40,860 nucleotides of DNA, from assembly GCA_013205145.1 (NCBI GenBank), contig JABMMV010000179.1, positions 1 to 40,860 on the forward strand, in the 5' to 3' direction. Position numbers and translations under genes: made by a program. Numbering within the stretch: position 1 is the stretch's first letter; every line of letters starts with the position of its first letter. This DNA comes from a bacterium (GTDB lineage: Bacteria > Actinomycetota > Acidimicrobiia > Acidimicrobiales > Ilumatobacteraceae). The notes under the pieces were generated by a model. It was given only the letters and a program-made list of their open reading frames with translations. It searched no databases and was not told where the DNA came from. Shown here piece after piece: positions 8,758 to 17,617 of this stretch.

Positions 8758-9591
8758 ATGACGGCAAACGAGAAAAGCGCAAATAACGACCACGCTGGGC
8801 AAGTTGTAGTGATTACCGGCGGAGCATCGGGTTTGGGGGCACGCTTCGCTGAGTTGTTTGCACAGCGTGGGGCGCACATCGTCATCGGAGATATTGCCGA
8901 AGAGGCCGCCCATAAATTGTCTGCTTCGTTGGGTGGCACCAGCATCAAATGCGACGTCACCCAATCAAATGATGTCGATGCTTTAACTCAACACGCAGTT
9001 TCACATTTCGGAAAAATTGATGTATTCATTAACAACGCGGGCATCGCCCCAATTCCCAATGAAGAACGTTTTGCCACAGCCGTCGCCAACCAAATGCTCC
9101 GCTTAGAAAACAATGTGGGTGCGACAACACCCCTCAATGTCATTACCGATATGACAGATGAGGAATGGGACCACATGTTGAAGGTTCATCTGTATGGCAC
9201 CTTCTACGGCTGTCGTGCGGCTGCGCGGTATATGACCCCGCAACGCTCTGGAAGCATCATCAATATTTCCTCTGTCCTCGGGCTACGTCCAACAGCTCTG
9301 GCCCCCCACTACTCCACTGCCAAAGCGGCAATTATTGCATTGACTAAATCTCAGTCGCAAGAACTTGCACCCCTTGGAGTACGTGTGAACGCCGTTTGTC
9401 CTGGCTACATCGATACACCGCTACTTGCCCCCATGAACGAACTCATGAAAGTTGCCATCGTTTCGCAAATCGGCATTGGTCGCCTGGGCGTCGATGACGA
9501 AATTGCGGAAATGGTGTCCTTTATCGCATCTGCGAAGGCGTCATACTGCACCGGGGAAATATTCAGCGTTACTGGTGGCTACTCCGGATGA
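8758..9591 (+). CDS. SDR-family NAD(P)-dependent oxidoreductase
   Basis: 'VVVITGGASGLGARFAELF...NNAGIAP...SSVLGLRPTALAPHYSTAKAAI'; upstream extension to 8575 overlaps pgsA and is rejected. Confidence 0.9.
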   Translation: MTANEKSANNDHAGQVVVITGGASGLGARFAELFAQRGAHIVIGDIAEEAAHKLSASLGGTSIKCDVTQSNDVDALTQHAVSHFGKIDVFINNAGIAPIPNEERFATAVANQMLRLENNVGATTPLNVITDMTDEEWDHMLKVHLYGTFYGCRAAARYMTPQRSGSIINISSVLGLRPTALAPHYSTAKAAIIALTKSQSQELAPLGVRVNAVCPGYIDTPLLAPMNELMKVAIVSQIGIGRLGVDDEIAEMVSFIASAKASYCTGEIFSVTGGYSG

Positions 9592-9980
9592 GTTCAGTAT
9601 TCAACCTGATTCACCAAAGAAAAATACCAGGACATTTTGTTTTTGAAGACGAGAATGTTTTTGCCATTATGACAATCAACCCCATCGCAAAAGGTCATGT
9701 CCTCGTCATACCTACGCAAGAAGTTGATGAGTGGACCAACGTCGATGAATCAACGCGCCAAGAGCTATTCACCGTGGCTCACCGCATTGCAGAAGCACAA
9801 AAGAGACTCTTTCCCTGTGAGCGAGTTGCCCTCATCATTGCTGGTTTCGAAGTGCCGCATTGCCATCTTCACCTCATCCCTGCTACCTCAATGCGAGATG
9901 TTTCATTCAGCAACGCTGCAGCAACGGTTGACCACGACGAGTTGGCAGAGTACGCCGCCGGCATTTCTCGCCTGCTTTAG
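9588..9980 (+). CDS. HIT-family protein
   Basis: Histidine triad 'HCHLHLIPA', 'NPIAKGHVLVIP'. Confidence 0.92.
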   Translation: MSSVFNLIHQRKIPGHFVFEDENVFAIMTINPIAKGHVLVIPTQEVDEWTNVDESTRQELFTVAHRIAEAQKRLFPCERVALIIAGFEVPHCHLHLIPATSMRDVSFSNAAATVDHDELAEYAAGISRLL

Positions 9981-10675
9981 TCGAACAAAGTTGGCAAGAC
10001 CTGCGTGGGTACCGGTGCAATATTTTCTACTGAATTGTTACGCACCGCATTCACCCTGGTCGACACCTCTCGTATTTGCAAAGGGTCACCCGCCCACGAC
10101 TGCAGCAACTGAGCTGACTCACCAATAGACCCGCAGAGCCAGGCATCAATGTTCGCGGTCTCCAAGATTGCTGGCATGCGATGATGAACACCAGAAAGAC
10201 TCTCATTTGCGGCCACGGTGATGATGGCAACTTCTTTCACGGCAGTATCACCAACTACACGGGTATGCCACAGCGCGCACATATTGATGAGATTCATATC
10301 TTTTGTGGAAATGAAATACGGAATCTTTTGCTGGGCGTGATGTGTAGTGAGCCATTCGAAATAGCCGTTTACCGCTACAACACATCGACCACCAATGATG
10401 AGGTCTTTGAACATAGGTTTTTCGGTGATTGTTTCTGCGCGGGCATTAATAACAGGTGCACGACCTTCGGATTGCGACCGCCACAACGGCTGCATCCCCC
10501 AATGGTATTCTTCTGTAACAGAGTCATCTCCTTTGCGCCGCAACGACAGCAGTCGGCTACTGGGGGCTACATTGAAATTTGGCGTATCAGTGTTGGATAG
10601 TTCATCACTATTGACTGAACCGAAGTGTTCAGAGATGTCATGAGCAGAACTAGTGATGACCAATCTTCCGCACAT
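9977..10675 (-). CDS. SOS response-associated peptidase / SRAP (YedK/HMCES-like)
   Basis: MCGRLVI (catalytic Cys2), 'INARAETITEKPMFKD...RCVVAVNGYFEW', 'HHRMPAIL'. Confidence 0.93.
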   Translation of the reverse strand: MCGRLVITSSAHDISEHFGSVNSDELSNTDTPNFNVAPSSRLLSLRRKGDDSVTEEYHWGMQPLWRSQSEGRAPVINARAETITEKPMFKDLIIGGRCVVAVNGYFEWLTTHHAQQKIPYFISTKDMNLINMCALWHTRVVGDTAVKEVAIITVAANESLSGVHHRMPAILETANIDAWLCGSIGESAQLLQSWAGDPLQIREVSTRVNAVRNNSVENIAPVPTQVLPTLFD

Positions 10676-10715
10676 AAGGCGAGTATAAACAGTGCCTCTA
10701 CGGCAGAATGAAACT

Positions 10716-11507
10716 GTGATATTCGATCTGCATGTCAACCAGTCACTTGTTCCCTATGAAGAGCTATATGCCCTCGCTGAAGCAATCGACAACGGTCCGT
10801 TCCGAACACTGTGGGTACTCGACCACTTTGCCGCGCTTCAGGAAAACGTGGCTCACCCCATGCTCGACCCATTCGTGCTTCTGGGCGCCTTGGCCGCGAA
10901 AACTAAATCTCTTCAACTCGGCATATTGGTAGCCAACGTCGTGAACCGGCAACCAGCCGTACTTGCTCAAGCATCTACATCGTTGCAGTTCATGAGCAAT
11001 AGTCGCTTTTCTCTGGGTCTTGGTGCTGGTGCATCTCCGACATCGCGATTTGCCGAAGAGCACCATTCCCTCGGAATAGAACTACGAAAGAAGATGGCCG
11101 ACCGACACGCCTACCTCGTGCACTCAGTAGAGACCATTCGATCCATTTGGCAACGCGATGCAAGTACAACGCCTTACATAGTCGCTCCCCCAACAGAACC
11201 GCACATCACCATCGGTGTAAATAGTTCAGAGCTAGCCGTGTTTGCCGCACAGTTGAACTGTTCCGTCAATATTCGATGGAACCACGAAAACCTTTCGAGC
11301 ATCCTGGGCGCTTATCAAAAAGAGGCAAAGATTTGCGGAACTCAGGCAAACATCTCGGTATGGATGCCCTGGAGCTTAAAGCACACAGAAAATCAAGAAG
11401 CGATTACTCCGCTCGCAGAACTAGGCGTTGACCGAGTGATCTTTCTCACAACGCAGCAGCAGCACTTCAGCGAGTTGATGAACCTAGGAAACTTTTTGTT
11501 CCCATAA
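10716..11507 (+). CDS. LLM-class flavin-dependent oxidoreductase
   Basis: IFDLHVNQSLVPYEELYALAEAID...LWVLDHFAAL...LGILVANVVNRQPAVLAQASTSLQFMSNSRFSLGLGAG; ORF open from 10692, GTG at 10716 is the likely start. Confidence 0.85.
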   Translation: MIFDLHVNQSLVPYEELYALAEAIDNGPFRTLWVLDHFAALQENVAHPMLDPFVLLGALAAKTKSLQLGILVANVVNRQPAVLAQASTSLQFMSNSRFSLGLGAGASPTSRFAEEHHSLGIELRKKMADRHAYLVHSVETIRSIWQRDASTTPYIVAPPTEPHITIGVNSSELAVFAAQLNCSVNIRWNHENLSSILGAYQKEAKICGTQANISVWMPWSLKHTENQEAITPLAELGVDRVIFLTTQQQHFSELMNLGNFLFP

Positions 11508-12180
11508 CAACTCGTGTCTGGAGCTTGCTATTAATAAGTTTCAACACCTTCAAGAGTTGGGCACTCGTCATGCTGACGCATCCCGACGTGGGCTTTGTCT
11601 TACCCGAAGCATAGTAAGAATGCGAATGTATAAATATTGCGCCCCCATGACCCAGCACAACAGGGTTCATGTTGAAGTCGAGAACAATGCTGCGTCTATA
11701 AGGGCCACCTGTGGCAATGCGATAAAGATCTTCGTCTCCTTTAACGCACTTACTTCCCTTCACCATGGTGTTGTAAGTCTTTTGCGATTGACGTAAGACC
11801 CAGCAGTAGTTTTCGCGAATACGAATATAAGGGAACCCATTTTCTGGGACAGGCGCGATGCCAAAAACTGACGGTATTCCAAACGAGCCCATAGGCGTGG
11901 TGCCGTCACCTTCGCGATGACGCTCGGAGAAGCCACTTCTTCCAATACGAACGGGAATGGAGCCGAATTGCTTGCGCCAACCCACTTCACTTTTGATGTA
12001 CACAGACAAAGTGGCAGAAGAGTTTTCTTTCGCTGTATTTTCTACAACAACAATCTGCTGCGCGTCACCAATAAGAGCCTCTTTTATATTCAGTACCTGA
12101 TCGTTTTCGGCGTGGGCCGACACGGGGAAAGAGGAAAAAAGTACAGCCACACAAATGATGAACTTTGTAAAGATTCTCAA
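11467..12180 (-). CDS. Secreted L,D-transpeptidase (YkuD-like) family protein
   Basis: Signal peptide MRIFTKFIICVAVLFSSFPVSAHA; 'IFIHSHSYYASGKTKPTSGCVSM' resembles the HXX...SXGC active site; TTG start. Confidence 0.8.
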   Translation of the reverse strand: MRIFTKFIICVAVLFSSFPVSAHAENDQVLNIKEALIGDAQQIVVVENTAKENSSATLSVYIKSEVGWRKQFGSIPVRIGRSGFSERHREGDGTTPMGSFGIPSVFGIAPVPENGFPYIRIRENYCWVLRQSQKTYNTMVKGSKCVKGDEDLYRIATGGPYRRSIVLDFNMNPVVLGHGGAIFIHSHSYYASGKTKPTSGCVSMTSAQLLKVLKLINSKLQTRVVMGTKSFLGSSTR

Positions 12181-12893
12181 GGTCGCGGTGCTGCCACTTT
12201 TGGATAAAAAGTTTCGATGTGCTTCGGCAGGCTATTTTTAACGAAAATCGATGTGTCGTCGGCCAACACTTCAGGCACACCCTGCTCTACGCCATCCAAA
12301 GTACGTTCCACCACTTGATGCGGCGACGTCTTTGGCATATCGACTCCGGCAGCCATATCGGTATCTATGAAAGCTGGGTGAACTGCGACGACAAGAGTTC
12401 CTTGACGAGCAAGTTCGAGTCGCAAACCATTTGTCATCGACCATGCTGCAGACTTTGACATTGCGTAAGTAGCAACTTCTTTCATAGTGAGCCACGACAC
12501 TGCCGACAACACGTTCACTATGACGCCTCCACCGTTGGAGGCAAGTGCAGGCGCAAACGACTTCGACAAGTTGAAGGGTCCCCACACATTGGTTTCAAAC
12601 TCTGCCTTAGCATTCTCTAAAGCATGATCGGCCATGATGCGACCACCAATAACAACACCAGCGTTATTGATGAGCATGGTGATATCGCCACACTGTTCTA
12701 CCGCCGCCGCAATGTCGTTTGCATTGGTGACATCGAGCTTGATGGGTACGACGCCTGGTGTGGTGATTGTTTCAGGCTTACGCGCTGCGGCATACACCTT
12801 GGAAGCTCCACGATCGAGTAATTGACGAACATACTCTGCACCGAGACCACGGTTAGCCCCGGTTACCAGAACGACCGATCCTGCAATTTTCAT
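12177..12893 (-). CDS. SDR-family oxidoreductase
   Basis: 'VVLVTGANRGLGAEYVRQLLDRGA...LINNAGVV...YAMSKSAAWSM'. Confidence 0.92.
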   Translation of the reverse strand: MKIAGSVVLVTGANRGLGAEYVRQLLDRGASKVYAAARKPETITTPGVVPIKLDVTNANDIAAAVEQCGDITMLINNAGVVIGGRIMADHALENAKAEFETNVWGPFNLSKSFAPALASNGGGVIVNVLSAVSWLTMKEVATYAMSKSAAWSMTNGLRLELARQGTLVVAVHPAFIDTDMAAGVDMPKTSPHQVVERTLDGVEQGVPEVLADDTSIFVKNSLPKHIETFYPKVAAPRP

Positions 12894-12943
12894 GTGCGAA
12901 ACCCTTCAATATGAAAAATTTGAATGTATGCGAGAAACAATTG

Positions 12944-13018
12944 TCGGGCTGGCGGGATTTGAACCCACGACCTCTTGTCCCCCAGACAAGCGCGCTAACC
13001 AAGCTGCGCTACAGCCCG
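12944..13018 (-). tRNA. tRNA-Pro (anticodon GGG)
   Basis: Reverse complement CGGGCTG TA GCGCAGCTTGGTTAGCGC G CTTGT CTGGGGG ACAAG ... GTGGGTTCAAATCCCGC CAGCCCG folds as a cloverleaf; no encoded CCA. Confidence 0.95.
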
Positions 13019-13028
13019 TGTAACAAGT

Positions 13029-13277
13029 CTACGAGAAAAGGCTGATTACCCTCCAAGTGAGGTACAAAATGAGAGCCCCTAGGAGCATCTTGAAATGCCA
13101 GGGAGCCTTTGCTTCAGCCTCAGTCATTCCGGCAAGCTCACGTAAATTCAAGTTTTCGGCTGTGATTTTTCCATGCGCATTTGGCAACAAAGGTTTATCG
13201 CCACAGTCGGGGCAAGAACCTTCTGCAGTCATTGCAGTTGGGGTGAAATATTTTGCACATGGTTCACACCAAGGCAT
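13029..13277 (-). CDS. Small zinc-ribbon protein with C-terminal TM helix
   Basis: MPWCEPCAKYFTP...GSCPDCGDKP (CxxC...CxxC) and a hydrophobic tail 'FKMLLGALILYLTWRVISLF'. Confidence 0.75.
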   Translation of the reverse strand: MPWCEPCAKYFTPTAMTAEGSCPDCGDKPLLPNAHGKITAENLNLRELAGMTEAEAKAPWHFKMLLGALILYLTWRVISLFS

Positions 13278-13280
13278 GAC

Positions 13281-14615
13281 CTATTCCGCCCTACGCCTGA
13301 CGCGCAACTTAATAGGCGTCGAACCGAACTTAAAGGCCTCGCGAATAGAACGCTCGAGATAACGCAGATACGAACCTGGTAACTCTCGGTTCACAAACAA
13401 AGTAAAAGTTGGTGGGTCTGATGCACCTTGCAAGGCGTAGAGCACGCGCGCACCGCCAGCAGCAGGATGCTTTTGCTGGGCATCAGACATCACACGGTTC
13501 ACATCACGTGTTGGCACACGTCGGTGATATTGCTCAATAGAGTCTTTTAATACTGGCAACAAACGATGCACGCCTTTGCCTGTCAATGCTGACACTCGCA
13601 AAATTGGTGCATCACCAATGAAGTACAACTTGCGCGCCATTTCGGCGGTCACTTGTTCACGGCGTTCCGTGTCGAGAATTTCCCATTTATTCAAAATGAC
13701 GATGAGAGGGCAACCCGCTGCGTCGATACGTTCTGCCAGACGTTGATCTTGGCTTGTGACTCCTTCTGTGGAGTCAATAACAAGCAGCGCAATGTCGGAC
13801 TCATCAACAGCACGCAAAGCTCGCACGAGTGAGTAATACTCGGCTGAGTCATCGATTTTTGAACGACGGCGCATACCTGCAGTATCAACGAGAATGAGCT
13901 TGCCGTCGACCGTTTCAATTAAAGTGTCGATGGCATCACGTGTGGTTCCAGACATGTCGTGAACCACACTGCGCTCTTCACCAACAATTTTGTTGAACAA
14001 TGTGCTCTTACCCACATTTGGTCGACCAACTATGGCAACACGCGGCACACCTTTAAGTGCAGGGTCAGATGGCTCTAAGTGCGAATTATCGACTTCCTCG
14101 AGTTCAGGTGCTTCTTGAGTGTCTAAACCAAGCTCAGAGATGATGACGTCAAGCAGGTCTCCTGACCTGCGCCCATGCAAAGCGGAGACTGGCCATGGCT
14201 CACCAAGACCCAAAGAGAGGAAATTCCAGCGATCGTTCTCACGGCGCTCGTTGTCTGATTTATTTGCGACTACAAGAACTGTTGCTCCTGATTTACGCAA
14301 CCACATACCAATGCGCTCATCATCGTCGGTCGCTCCTACTGAGGCATCAACAATAAAGAGAACAAGGTTTGCTTCTTTCACCGCTTGCTCAACCTGGCGC
14401 GACACCTTTTCTTCTAGGTCACTTCCACCAGGCATCCAGCCGCCGGTATCGGTTACACAGAATTCACGACCTAGCCACGAGGCGTCGTGGGTGTTTCTAT
14501 CGCGAGTGATTCCTGGACGGTCTTCAACAATGGCAACTTGCCCGCCTACGAAGCGATTGAACAGAGTACTTTTACCGACGTTTGGGCGACCAACGATGAC
14601 AACATGGGGTTTCAT
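13281..14615 (-). CDS. der: Ribosome-associated GTPase Der (EngA)
   Basis: Two G domains: 'GRPNVGKSTLFNRF...DTGG...' and 'GRPNVGKSTLFNKIVGEERSVVHDMSGTTRDAID...DTAGMRRR' plus a KH-like C-terminus. Confidence 0.97.
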   Translation of the reverse strand: MKPHVVIVGRPNVGKSTLFNRFVGGQVAIVEDRPGITRDRNTHDASWLGREFCVTDTGGWMPGGSDLEEKVSRQVEQAVKEANLVLFIVDASVGATDDDERIGMWLRKSGATVLVVANKSDNERRENDRWNFLSLGLGEPWPVSALHGRRSGDLLDVIISELGLDTQEAPELEEVDNSHLEPSDPALKGVPRVAIVGRPNVGKSTLFNKIVGEERSVVHDMSGTTRDAIDTLIETVDGKLILVDTAGMRRRSKIDDSAEYYSLVRALRAVDESDIALLVIDSTEGVTSQDQRLAERIDAAGCPLIVILNKWEILDTERREQVTAEMARKLYFIGDAPILRVSALTGKGVHRLLPVLKDSIEQYHRRVPTRDVNRVMSDAQQKHPAAGGARVLYALQGASDPPTFTLFVNRELPGSYLRYLERSIREAFKFGSTPIKLRVRRRAE

Positions 14616-16066
14616 TGCATTACCTTTTCCAGAAAATTACGTAGTGCATGACCATCGGTCGGCAGAACCACAACCGACGACGGAAGGTCCTCGAGTGTCA
14701 TTCCGTCAAGAAAGCGACCTTCCGACAAGCACACATCGGGTAGAAGAAACACGCCACATTCGACATGAGACAACATGACTGAGCGAATGTCTTCGCCAAC
14801 CATCAAACCCGAGACTGCAGTATTGCCCCCAAAATAGTTATTTACTACGGGTAAAACCGAAATTCGGTCTCCATAATCACTCACGAGTGCCGAAATAACA
14901 CTTGCCGCATACGAGCCAGTCAAAATACCAACGTTGCCAGAGGAGGAAGTGACCGAGGGCGCACGACGAGTGAGTTCAACTGGTTGGCTATGAACGACGC
15001 GTAAGCCCGTGTCTCCTGCAGGGTTTTGAATATTGGTGTTGCGAAGAGATCTGTATCCACCAGGCGTTGCTCCATCGACCGATGCAAAGAATCCGCTCGT
15101 TTGCTGTGCGAGAGATTCTTCGTCGTTGATCTTTCGACCGTGGAACTCCTCGATGAAACTAGTAACAATTCCTACACCGTCTTCGTACATCGGGTATCCG
15201 CCATAGGAAACCGCTGCTGGGAATTGCATATTGCCGAGAAGATAAAACTCATCAGATGGCCAAAACATTTTCTTACCAATAAGTTGCTCGGCAATCAACT
15301 GGTACTTCTCACATAGCGTTATAACGTCGGCTGCCTCTTCAGAGGTGTGAACGCGAAGTTCTGCTTCCGGATTGAATTGACTGAGGCCCAGGGGAACAAT
15401 AGCTACAGCTTCAAGAAGCGGAAACTGATCGAGAACATCGATCAGAGTGCGTTCGAGGTCTTCACCATTGTTGTGGTCGGGGCACACCACAATTTGCCCG
15501 CGAACCGCTATTCCATTTTCAAGCAAGACCTTTAGCCATCGCAGGCTGACTGCCCCCCGCTCGTTGCGCAACATATCTGCGCGCTTCCACGGATCGCTCA
15601 CATGAATGCTCACGTGTAGCGGTGACAATTTTTGATCTATTACTCGCTCGAGGTCTGCTTCAGTAAAACGTGTCAGGGTTGTGAAGTTACCGAACAGAAA
15701 GCTGAGTCGATAATCGTCATCTTTTAAGTAGAGGCTCTTACGCAGGTTCTTAGGTAACTGATAAATGAAACAGAAAGAACAATGGTTGTCGCATGTTTGC
15801 ACCCTGTCGAATACAGCGCTGGAAATTTCTATCCCTAGCTGTTCGCCAGCCCGCTTTTCAATATCAAACTCAAAATGCATTCCATCTCGATCAATATCGA
15901 GGGAAATTGTTGCTTCATCGACAGCGTGGTGCCATTCAATAATGTCGCGCACTACTTGCCCATTGACGCTCTGAACCACATCGCCCACGAGTACGCCTGC
16001 CTGTTGGGCAGGAGAACCTTGGTGAACAGCCACAATACGGGCGGTGAGTTCGGTGGAAACAGACAC
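14612..16066 (-). CDS. DUF512-family protein (PDZ domain + CxxxCxxC radical-SAM-like region)
   Basis: N-terminal PDZ 'GSPAQQAGVLVGDVVQSVNG'; 'CDNHCSFCFIYQLPKNLRKSLYLKDDDYRLSFLFGNFTTLTRF'; 'PLHVSIHVSDP'. Confidence 0.88.
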   Translation of the reverse strand: MSVSTELTARIVAVHQGSPAQQAGVLVGDVVQSVNGQVVRDIIEWHHAVDEATISLDIDRDGMHFEFDIEKRAGEQLGIEISSAVFDRVQTCDNHCSFCFIYQLPKNLRKSLYLKDDDYRLSFLFGNFTTLTRFTEADLERVIDQKLSPLHVSIHVSDPWKRADMLRNERGAVSLRWLKVLLENGIAVRGQIVVCPDHNNGEDLERTLIDVLDQFPLLEAVAIVPLGLSQFNPEAELRVHTSEEAADVITLCEKYQLIAEQLIGKKMFWPSDEFYLLGNMQFPAAVSYGGYPMYEDGVGIVTSFIEEFHGRKINDEESLAQQTSGFFASVDGATPGGYRSLRNTNIQNPAGDTGLRVVHSQPVELTRRAPSVTSSSGNVGILTGSYAASVISALVSDYGDRISVLPVVNNYFGGNTAVSGLMVGEDIRSVMLSHVECGVFLLPDVCLSEGRFLDGMTLEDLPSSVVVLPTDGHALRNFLEKVMQ

Positions 16067-16110
16067 ATAGAGAGGCTACTTGCGCCTCAGCGAACTAATG
16101 TGGGACGCAT

Positions 16111-17214
16111 ATGGCCCCTACTCCACAAGAAGCACAAGGCGTCGCTTCATCTGAGTCACGCGTGGAGCGCGTATTGCTCGCTGCTCCACGCGGTTTTTGT
16201 GCTGGGGTCGAAATGGCAATTAAGGCGCTTTCTTGGATGGTGCGCACATTCCCTGCTCCTGTTTACTGCTATCACGAAATTGTTCATAATCAGCTTGTTG
16301 TTGAACGCTTCACGGACCTAGGGGTCATTTTCGTCGACGATATTTCAGAAGTGCCAAACGGAATGCCCATTATGTTGTCTGCCCATGGGTCGGCTCCAGA
16401 GGTCGTACAAGAAGCCCGACGACGAGGAAGCTATGTTGTCGACTCTGTGTGTCCGCTTGTTACAAAGGTGCACCACGAAGTAAAAGTGCGCTCGGCCAAG
16501 GGCTACCACATTGTGTATGTGGGTCACGAAGGTCACGAAGAGGCTGTAGGAACTATGGCAGTTGCTCCCCAATCTATTTCGCGGGTGGAAACCGTTGCCG
16601 ATGTCATGGCCCTTCAAGACTTCGACCAGCCCTTAGCGCTCCTCGCACAGACCACTCTTTCGCATCGCGATTGGGAGGGAGTTGCTCTAGCAGTGCGCAA
16701 CCGATTTGCCGATGTTTGGTCTCCTGGCCGCAGCGACCTCTGTTTCGCAACAACGAACCGTCAGAGCGCACTCATGCAAATGGCCGAGCGTTGCGACAGC
16801 ATTATTGTCATTGGTTCGTCAAACTCATCGAATACTCGTGCTCTCGAACGCCTAGCCATTGATTCAGGTTGTAAACGAGTCCTTCGCATCAATAGTGCGA
16901 GCGAACTTCCACACGATTTGTTTGGTCAGGTAGGTGTGACAGCCGGAGCATCTGCGCCAGAAGAACTTGTGGAGGAAGTACTGCAATTTCTCCGTCCCAC
17001 AAATGGTATTGAGGAAGTACGGGTCACAGAAGAAGATGAGTATTTCCCTCCACCTCGCAACATCCGCGAGTTGCAATCGAGCACCTTAACTGCCTGCTAC
17101 ACCATGCTCGGAGTACCCAATGCGCAACGGCGCAACATTGACGATAAGAAAACAGCTGCAAGCAATGTTCTCGATGCATTAAGACAACAAGACGGCACGC
17201 CACCCCATGATTAG
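16111..17214 (+). CDS. ispH: 4-hydroxy-3-methylbut-2-enyl diphosphate reductase
   Basis: 'VLLAAPRGFCAGVEMAIKAL', 'YCYHEIVHNQLVVERF', 'VDSVCPLVTKVH', 'TAGASAPEELV'. Confidence 0.96.
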   Translation: MAPTPQEAQGVASSESRVERVLLAAPRGFCAGVEMAIKALSWMVRTFPAPVYCYHEIVHNQLVVERFTDLGVIFVDDISEVPNGMPIMLSAHGSAPEVVQEARRRGSYVVDSVCPLVTKVHHEVKVRSAKGYHIVYVGHEGHEEAVGTMAVAPQSISRVETVADVMALQDFDQPLALLAQTTLSHRDWEGVALAVRNRFADVWSPGRSDLCFATTNRQSALMQMAERCDSIIVIGSSNSSNTRALERLAIDSGCKRVLRINSASELPHDLFGQVGVTAGASAPEELVEEVLQFLRPTNGIEEVRVTEEDEYFPPPRNIRELQSSTLTACYTMLGVPNAQRRNIDDKKTAASNVLDALRQQDGTPPHD

Positions 17215-17617
17215 CCCTACCCTCGATTCCCTCCGAATCTTTCTTCACCTTCTGGCTGCCGCAGTATGGGTTGGGGGGCAAATTGTTATTGGCGGGCTCG
17301 TTCCCAAACTCAGAAAATCGCACCCTGAAGCGTTGGCCACCACAGCACAAAGTTTTGCACGCGTTGCATGGCCTGCATTCGCGGTGCTCGTTGTAACTGG
17401 GTTCTGGAGTATTTTTGACACCGATATCACAGCGCTCGATACTTCGTACCAAGTGACACTGGGAATTAAAATTGTTCTCGTTGCCATAGGAGCCATTGCA
17501 ACTGTGGCTCACAGCGCTTCACCCGATAAGCGCGCCAAAGGAGCTGGAGCAGCCGTAGGGCTGCTGAGTTCAATTGTTATTTTTTACTTAGGAATCTTGT
17601 TGTCGAGCGCTGTTTAG
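17207..17617 (+). CDS. Small multi-TM protein, CopD-like domain
   Basis: 'LRIFLHLLAAAVWVGGQIVIGGLVPKLR...ARVAWPAFAVLVVTGFWSIF'; about 4 TM helices; overlaps ispH by 8 nt. Confidence 0.7.
   Translation: MISPTLDSLRIFLHLLAAAVWVGGQIVIGGLVPKLRKSHPEALATTAQSFARVAWPAFAVLVVTGFWSIFDTDITALDTSYQVTLGIKIVLVAIGAIATVAHSASPDKRAKGAGAAVGLLSSIVIFYLGILLSSAV

Noticed and set aside
12944-13018. tRNA-Pro as a genomic-island insertion site
   Set aside because: Flanking genes are ordinary (SDR, zinc-ribbon, der); no integrase or duplicated tRNA 3' end was seen nearby
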